Part shown: positions 6,429 through 8,472 of the stretch, one piece after another | How positions within the stretch are numbered: position 1 is the stretch's first letter | Layout: every line of letters starts with the position of its first letter | Origin: an uncultured Porphyromonadaceae bacterium | GTDB taxonomy: Bacteria; Bacteroidota; Bacteroidia; Bacteroidales; Muribaculaceae | DNA length: 8,472 nucleotides | NCBI GenBank assembly: GCA_905193995.1 | Contig: CAJJQT010000068.1 | Coordinates: 1-8,472, forward strand | Direction of reading: 5' to 3' | Translations under genes and position numbers: made by a program | Notes under the pieces: generated by a model | Database searches by the model: none | Seen by the model: the letters and a program-made list of their open reading frames with translations, nothing else | Told to the model about the DNA's origin: nothing

Positions 6429-6767
6429 CCGCGGATCATCGGCACCGGCACTGCCATGGAGCTCATTTACACCGCCGACACCATCGACGCCCAGAAGGCC
6501 AAGGAGATCGGCATGGTCAACTATGTGGTTCCCGCCGAGGAGCTCATGGACAAGACCATGGAAATGGCCCATAAGATCTGCAAGAACGCCCAGAAGGCCA
6601 TTCGCGTGTCCAAGATGGCCATCCGCCGCGGCATCGACTGTGACATCTCCACCGCCGTCACCTACGAGGCCCTGGCCTTCGCCACCTGCTTCGGCACCGA
6701 GGACCAGAAGGAGGGCATGCAGGCCTTCCTGGAGAAGAGAAAGGACAAGCACTTCAAGAACCGCTGA
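6429..6767 (+). CDS. crt: Crotonase (short-chain enoyl-CoA hydratase), 3' part only
   Basis: The 112 C-terminal residues of an enoyl-CoA hydratase/isomerase family protein are visible, beginning at PRIIGTGTAMELIYTADTID and ending EDQKEGMQAFLEKRK then KDKHFKNR. Crotonase dehydrates 3-hydroxybutyryl-CoA to crotonyl-CoA in butyrate synthesis. Family members are about 260 aa, so the N-terminal 150 residues with the oxyanion hole and both catalytic glutamates are missing. Directly upstream of PRIIG the sequence stops resembling the family (expected GGTQRL, found SWW). An ATG at 6456 is an internal Met and not a start. The gene was cut at the junction rather than by evolution of a short form. It is followed at 77 bp by hbd. 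Confidence 0.9.
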   Translation, partial: PRIIGTGTAMELIYTADTIDAQKAKEIGMVNYVVPAEELMDKTMEMAHKICKNAQKAIRVSKMAIRRGIDCDISTAVTYEALAFATCFGTEDQKEGMQAFLEKRKDKHFKNR

Positions 6768-6829
6768 TCCCCTTCTCCCCTTCCCTTTCCGCCCCCCGGG
6801 GGCACACTGAACAAATCAAATTATAAATT
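6768..6829 (+). other. crt-hbd intergenic spacer
   Basis: The spacer starts with a pyrimidine-rich run, then a loop-less palindrome GCCCCCCGGGGGC (near 6790-6802), and turns AT-rich (AAATTATAAATT, about 6819-6829). The TATAAAT could act as a -10 box for hbd, but no convincing -35 is seen. Confidence 0.3.
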
Positions 6830-6834
6830 GGAGG
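6830..6834 (+). promoter_or_regulatory. Shine-Dalgarno of hbd
   Basis: A perfect GGAGG lies 9 bases before the ATG at 6844 and fixes that start. Strong sites like this are typical of Firmicutes and absent from the genes left of 6330. Confidence 0.9.
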
Positions 6835-6843
6835 AACACCACA

Positions 6844-7698
6844 ATGGCTATCAATAAGATTATGGTGCTGGGCGCCGGCACCATGGGTATGGGTATCGCT
6901 CAGGTTTTCGCCGAGGCCGGCAAGACCGTCATCGTCCGCGACATCAAGGATGAGTTCATCCAGCGCGGCGAGGGCGTTCTGAAGAAGAACCTGGAGAAGA
7001 AGGTCAGCAAGGGCAAGATCTCCGTGGAGGACAAGAACGACATGCTCTCCCGCGTCTCCTTCACCCTGGAGCTGGCCGACGCCAAGGACTGCGACCTGGT
7101 GGTTGAGGCCGCCATCGAGGTCCTGGACATCAAGAAGAGCATCTTCAAGGAGCTCGACGAGATCTGCAAGCCCGACACCATCCTGGCTTCCAACACCTCC
7201 TCCATCTCCATCACCGCCATCGCTGCCGCGACGCAGCGCCAGGACAAGTTCATCGGCATGCACTTCTTTAACCCCGCCACCGTCATGAAGCTGGTGGAGG
7301 TCATCCGGGGGGCCAACACCTCTGAGGAGACCTTCAAGACCGTGTACGCTCTGGCCCAGGAGATCGGCAAGGAGCCTGTGGAGGTTGCCGAGGCCCCCGG
7401 TTTCGTGGTCAACAAGATCCTGATCCCCATGATAAATGAGGCCATCGGCCTGGTAGAGACCGGCGTCGCCTCCGTGGCCGACATCGACAAGGCCATGCAG
7501 CTGGGCGCCAACCATCCCATGGGCCCCCTGGCTCTGGGCGACTTCATCGGCCTGGACGTGTGCCTGGCCATTATGGAGACCCTGTACAATGAGACCGGCG
7601 ACTCCAAGTACCGTCCCGCGCTGCTGCTGCGCAAGATGGTTCGCGGCGGCCTGCTGGGCAAGAAGACCGGCAAGGGCTTCTATGATTATTCCAAGTAA
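6844..7698 (+). CDS. hbd: 3-hydroxybutyryl-CoA dehydrogenase
   Basis: Encodes 284 aa, the usual length for clostridial Hbd. The N-terminal Rossmann domain begins [15 protein letters not shown], with GAGTMG at 10-15 binding the NAD(P)H pyrophosphate. SNTSS is at 116-120. The catalytic pair is H140 in GMHFFNP and E152 in MKLVEV, spaced as in the family, and N190 lies in PGFVVNK. The C-terminal dimer/substrate domain carries [18 protein letters not shown] (221-238) and ends [12 protein letters not shown]. The enzyme reduces acetoacetyl-CoA to (S)-3-hydroxybutyryl-CoA in the cytoplasm, just before crotonase in butyrate synthesis. It lies between crt and a bcd-like gene on the same strand in an evident butyrate operon. 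No frameshift or missing residue is seen. Confidence 0.97.
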   Translation: MAINKIMVLGAGTMGMGIAQVFAEAGKTVIVRDIKDEFIQRGEGVLKKNLEKKVSKGKISVEDKNDMLSRVSFTLELADAKDCDLVVEAAIEVLDIKKSIFKELDEICKPDTILASNTSSISITAIAAATQRQDKFIGMHFFNPATVMKLVEVIRGANTSEETFKTVYALAQEIGKEPVEVAEAPGFVVNKILIPMINEAIGLVETGVASVADIDKAMQLGANHPMGPLALGDFIGLDVCLAIMETLYNETGDSKYRPALLLRKMVRGGLLGKKTGKGFYDYSK

Positions 7699-7720
7699 TT
7701 GAAGTCAGCACCAACAAGAA

Positions 7721-7726
7721 AAGGAG
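7721..7726 (+). promoter_or_regulatory. Shine-Dalgarno of the bcd-like gene
   Basis: AAGGAG ends 10 bases before the ATG at 7737. A nearer ATG at 7730 is in another frame and only 3 bases from the site, so 7737 is the start. Confidence 0.85.
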
Positions 7727-7736
7727 TTAATGGTAT

Positions 7737-8472
7737 ATGGATTTTCATCTGACAAACGAGCAGCAGATGCTCCGGAAGATGTACCGTGAATTCGCCGAGA
7801 ACGAAGTGAAGCCTCTGGCTGAGGAGATCGACGAAGAGGAGCGGTTCCCCATGGAGACCGTCGAGAAGATGGCCAAGCTGGGGATGATGGGTATTTACTT
7901 CCCCAAGGAGTACGGCGGCGCCGGCGGCGACGTTCTGTCCTACGCCATGTGCGTGGAGGAGCTGGCCAAGGTCTGCGGCACCACTGCTGTTATCGTTTCT
8001 GCCCACACTTCCCTGTGCTGCGCCCCCATCTTTGAGCACGGCACCGAGGAGCAGAAGCGGAAGTATCTGCCCGACCTGCTCTCCGGCAAGAAGATCGGTG
8101 CCTTCGGCCTGACCGAGCCCAACGCCGGCACAGACGCCTCCGGCCAGCAGACCCTGGCGGTGCTGGAGGGCGACCACTACGTCCTCAACGGTTCCAAGTG
8201 CTTCATCACCAACGGCAACGTGGCCGATACCTTCGTGGTGTTCGCCATGACTGACAAGTCCAAGGGCAACCACGGCATCTCTGCCTTCATCGTGGAGAAG
8301 GACTTCCCCGGCTTCTCCACCGGCAAGCACGAGAAGAAGATGGGCATCCGCGGCTCCTCCACCTGCGACCTGATCTTTGAGGACTGCATCGTTCCCAAGG
8401 AGAATCTGCTGGGCAAAGAGGGCAAGGGCTTCAAGATCGCCATGCAGACCCTGGACGGCGGCCGTATCGGCA
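7737..8472 (+). CDS. bcd: Butyryl-CoA dehydrogenase-like acyl-CoA dehydrogenase, 3' truncated
   Basis: The frame is open to the window end, showing 245 of an expected 380 or so residues. It begins MDFHLTNEQQMLRKMYREFA and contains the helical N-domain, PKEYGGAGGD (56-65), the FAD/substrate signature FGLTEPNAGTDAS (123-135), NGSKCFITNG (151-160), the KMGIRGSST strand (201-209) and LDGGRIG at the edge. The catalytic glutamate lies beyond the window. Bcd reduces crotonyl-CoA to butyryl-CoA, usually with EtfAB in flavin-based electron bifurcation; etfB and etfA would be expected next but cannot be seen. The position directly after hbd (38-bp gap) and the short-chain-type sequence favour butyryl-CoA over long-chain substrates, though substrate range is inferred. 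Confidence 0.93.
   Translation, partial: MDFHLTNEQQMLRKMYREFAENEVKPLAEEIDEEERFPMETVEKMAKLGMMGIYFPKEYGGAGGDVLSYAMCVEELAKVCGTTAVIVSAHTSLCCAPIFEHGTEEQKRKYLPDLLSGKKIGAFGLTEPNAGTDASGQQTLAVLEGDHYVLNGSKCFITNGNVADTFVVFAMTDKSKGNHGISAFIVEKDFPGFSTGKHEKKMGIRGSSTCDLIFEDCIVPKENLLGKEGKGFKIAMQTLDGGRIG

Noticed and set aside
5402..6574. A 390-codon open frame on the plus strand over the acidic protein
   Set aside because: It is the antisense shadow of the Asp/Gly-rich gene: Val/Ile/Leu-rich by complementarity, no recognisable motif, and it runs through both breakpoints.
6345..6752. Minus-strand frame opposite crt that enters the relQ fragment
   Set aside because: Its sequence is a low-complexity shadow of crt and reads the relQ fragment in the wrong frame.
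6754..7515. Long minus-strand frames opposite hbd
   Set aside because: They are His/Gly/Leu/Asp-rich shadows of a high-GC coding strand; hbd on the plus strand is unambiguous with full motifs and a Shine-Dalgarno.
6429..8472. Genuine horizontal transfer of a butyrate operon into a Bacteroidales genome
   Set aside because: No mobile element, integrase, tRNA attachment site or repeat lies at the join, and crt is truncated, which would spoil the pathway. A chimera is simpler, though reads are needed.

Overview
The window looks like two unrelated pieces of bacterial DNA joined end to end. Positions 1 to about 6330 read as a high-GC member of the Bacteroidales. The reasons are Bacteroidetes-style translation starts without Shine-Dalgarno sequences, a TAnnTTTG-type -7 box before a tRNA, a TAA/ATG and ATGA-coupled gene string, and Bacteroidales-like protein families. 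A Muribaculaceae-like gut bacterium is my guess. Positions from about 6429 to the end read as a Clostridia/Oscillospiraceae-like butyrate producer, with strong GGAGG/AAGGAG ribosome binding sites, AAG/GAG-rich codon use and crotonase, hydroxybutyryl-CoA dehydrogenase and acyl-CoA dehydrogenase genes. Between them lies about 100 bp encoding, on the minus strand, an internal scrap of a small RelA/SpoT-type (RelQ-like) alarmone synthetase. Both flanking genes are cut in mid-domain, so a misassembly or chimeric molecule is the simplest reading.

Left part, plus strand: the 3' part of a calcineurin-like metallophosphoesterase, then tex (transcription accessory / S1 RNA-binding protein), then a short folK-like HPPK gene, packed tightly as one operon. 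tex is broken by a frameshift near 2078. The conserved Asn-Thr-Ala of its helix-hairpin-helix entry is missing, which fits an 11-bp deletion, and restoring 11 bp gives a 706-residue in-frame protein. The shifted frame happens to run into folK and creates a spurious 827-residue Tex-FolK ORF. A tRNA-Pro(UGG) follows under its own promoter, and a strong bidirectional terminator then separates it from a convergent minus-strand operon.

Left part, minus strand (read from right to left): a secreted-looking acidic protein with EF-hand-like loops (its start is lost at the junction), a zinc-ribbon/FHA-domain protein, and a membrane-anchored PPM/PP2C protein phosphatase. Together they suggest a Ser/Thr phosphorylation signalling cassette: the FHA protein would read phosphothreonine and the PPM protein would erase it. 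The phosphatase lacks the metal-binding DGMGG motif although its other motifs are intact, apparently through a small in-frame deletion.

Right part, plus strand: the 3' end of crt, complete hbd and the 5' two thirds of a bcd-like acyl-CoA dehydrogenase. These are consecutive steps from crotonyl/3-hydroxybutyryl-CoA to butyryl-CoA, cut off by the window end.
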